A stretch of 7,104 nt of DNA from Victivallales bacterium (GTDB lineage Bacteria; Verrucomicrobiota; Lentisphaeria; Oligosphaerales; Lenti-02): positions 1 through 7,104 of the forward strand of contig JABGQJ010000401.1 of the NCBI GenBank assembly GCA_018648945.1, read 5' to 3'. Below, piece after piece: positions 6,801 to 7,104 of the stretch. Below the pieces are notes generated by a model. The model ran no database searches. It was not told the DNA's origin and worked only from the letters and a program-made list of their open reading frames with translations. Position 1 is the first letter of the stretch, and each line of letters opens with the position of its first letter. The position numbers and the translations under genes were made by a program.

Positions 6801-7104
6801 CCCCGGTAGGTGCGCCGGGCCCCGGTGCACTCTCCCCGTTCGTCCCGCACCACCGGAAGAGGGGGACGCTGCCGGCTGGAAGCCAGCGCTCCCGGCCCCG
6901 CCTCCGGTTCCCAGGTATGTGCGCCGGGCCCCGGTGCACTCTCCCCGTTCGTCCCGCACCGCTGGAAGAGGGGGAAGTTGCCGGCTGGAAGCCAGCGCTC
7001 CCGGCCCCGCCTCCGGTTCCCAGGTAGGTGCGCCGGGCCCCGGTGCACTCTCCCCGTTCGTCCCGCACCGCTGGAAGAGGGGGAAGTTGCCGGCTGGAAG
7101 CCAG
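6801..7104. repeat. 109-bp tandem repeat array, 2.8 copies, continuing beyond window
   Basis: Three head-to-tail units begin at 6801, 6910 and 7019; the third is cut by the window edge after 86 bases. Unit 1 differs from unit 2 at six positions (unit positions 4, 9, 52, 54, 67 and 69). Units 2 and 3 differ at one position (9) over the 86 bases shared. Each unit holds two inverted repeats. The first is a near-perfect palindrome at 6810-6830, 6919-6939 and 7028-7048: GTGCGCCGGG, one C, CCCGGTGCAC. The second is a stem, GCTGG-AAG-CCAGC, at 6875-6887 inside an outer GCCG/CGGC pair (6871-6896), recurring at +109 and cut in unit 3. Spacing is exact and there are no unique spacers, so this is not CRISPR. 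No direct repeat, ORF or transposase marks it as an insertion sequence. All three minus-strand frames are stop-free, which generates spurious ORFs. Confidence 0.95.

Noticed and set aside
6801..7104. Possible CRISPR array
   Set aside because: The whole 109-bp period is repeated with no unique spacers between short direct repeats, and no cas gene is in view.

Overview
This GC-rich window (roughly two-thirds G+C by eye) carries four protein genes, two divergent or convergent gene junctions and one tandem-repeat array. The gene mix is a FGly-type sulfatase, a uroporphyrinogen-decarboxylase-like protein of unknown substrate, and a prepilin peptidase with a large hydrophilic insertion just before its GxGD motif. 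That combination suggests a member of the PVC superphylum (Planctomycetes, Verrucomicrobia, Lentisphaerae) or a similar uncultured phylum. This placement rests on family knowledge, not on a marker gene.

Layout: positions 1-1333 (minus) hold a sulfatase whose 3' end is cut by the window edge. A divergent intergenic region follows. Positions 1613-2824 (plus) encode a type IV prepilin peptidase/N-methyltransferase. It converges on, and overlaps by 43 bp, an alpha-glucan (glycogen) phosphorylase at 2782-5313 (minus). A 147-bp gap separates that gene from an upstream gene in the same direction, a UroD-family protein at 5461-6600 (minus). The last 500 bp contain no convincing gene: a leader region (6601-6800), then a 109-bp tandem repeat (6801-7104, 2.8 copies, running off the edge) rich in palindromes.

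The four proteins do not form an obvious pathway: sulfate-ester hydrolysis, pilin or pseudopilin maturation, glycogen breakdown and an unassigned UroD-like reaction. Only the phosphorylase and the UroD-like gene are co-directional and could share a transcript. I see no CRISPR array, RNA gene, transposase, toxin-antitoxin pair or defence cassette, and no evidence of a wholly new system. The points most worth a second look are the repeat array, the prepilin-peptidase insertion, the unusual UroD-like active-site region and the overlapping gene ends.
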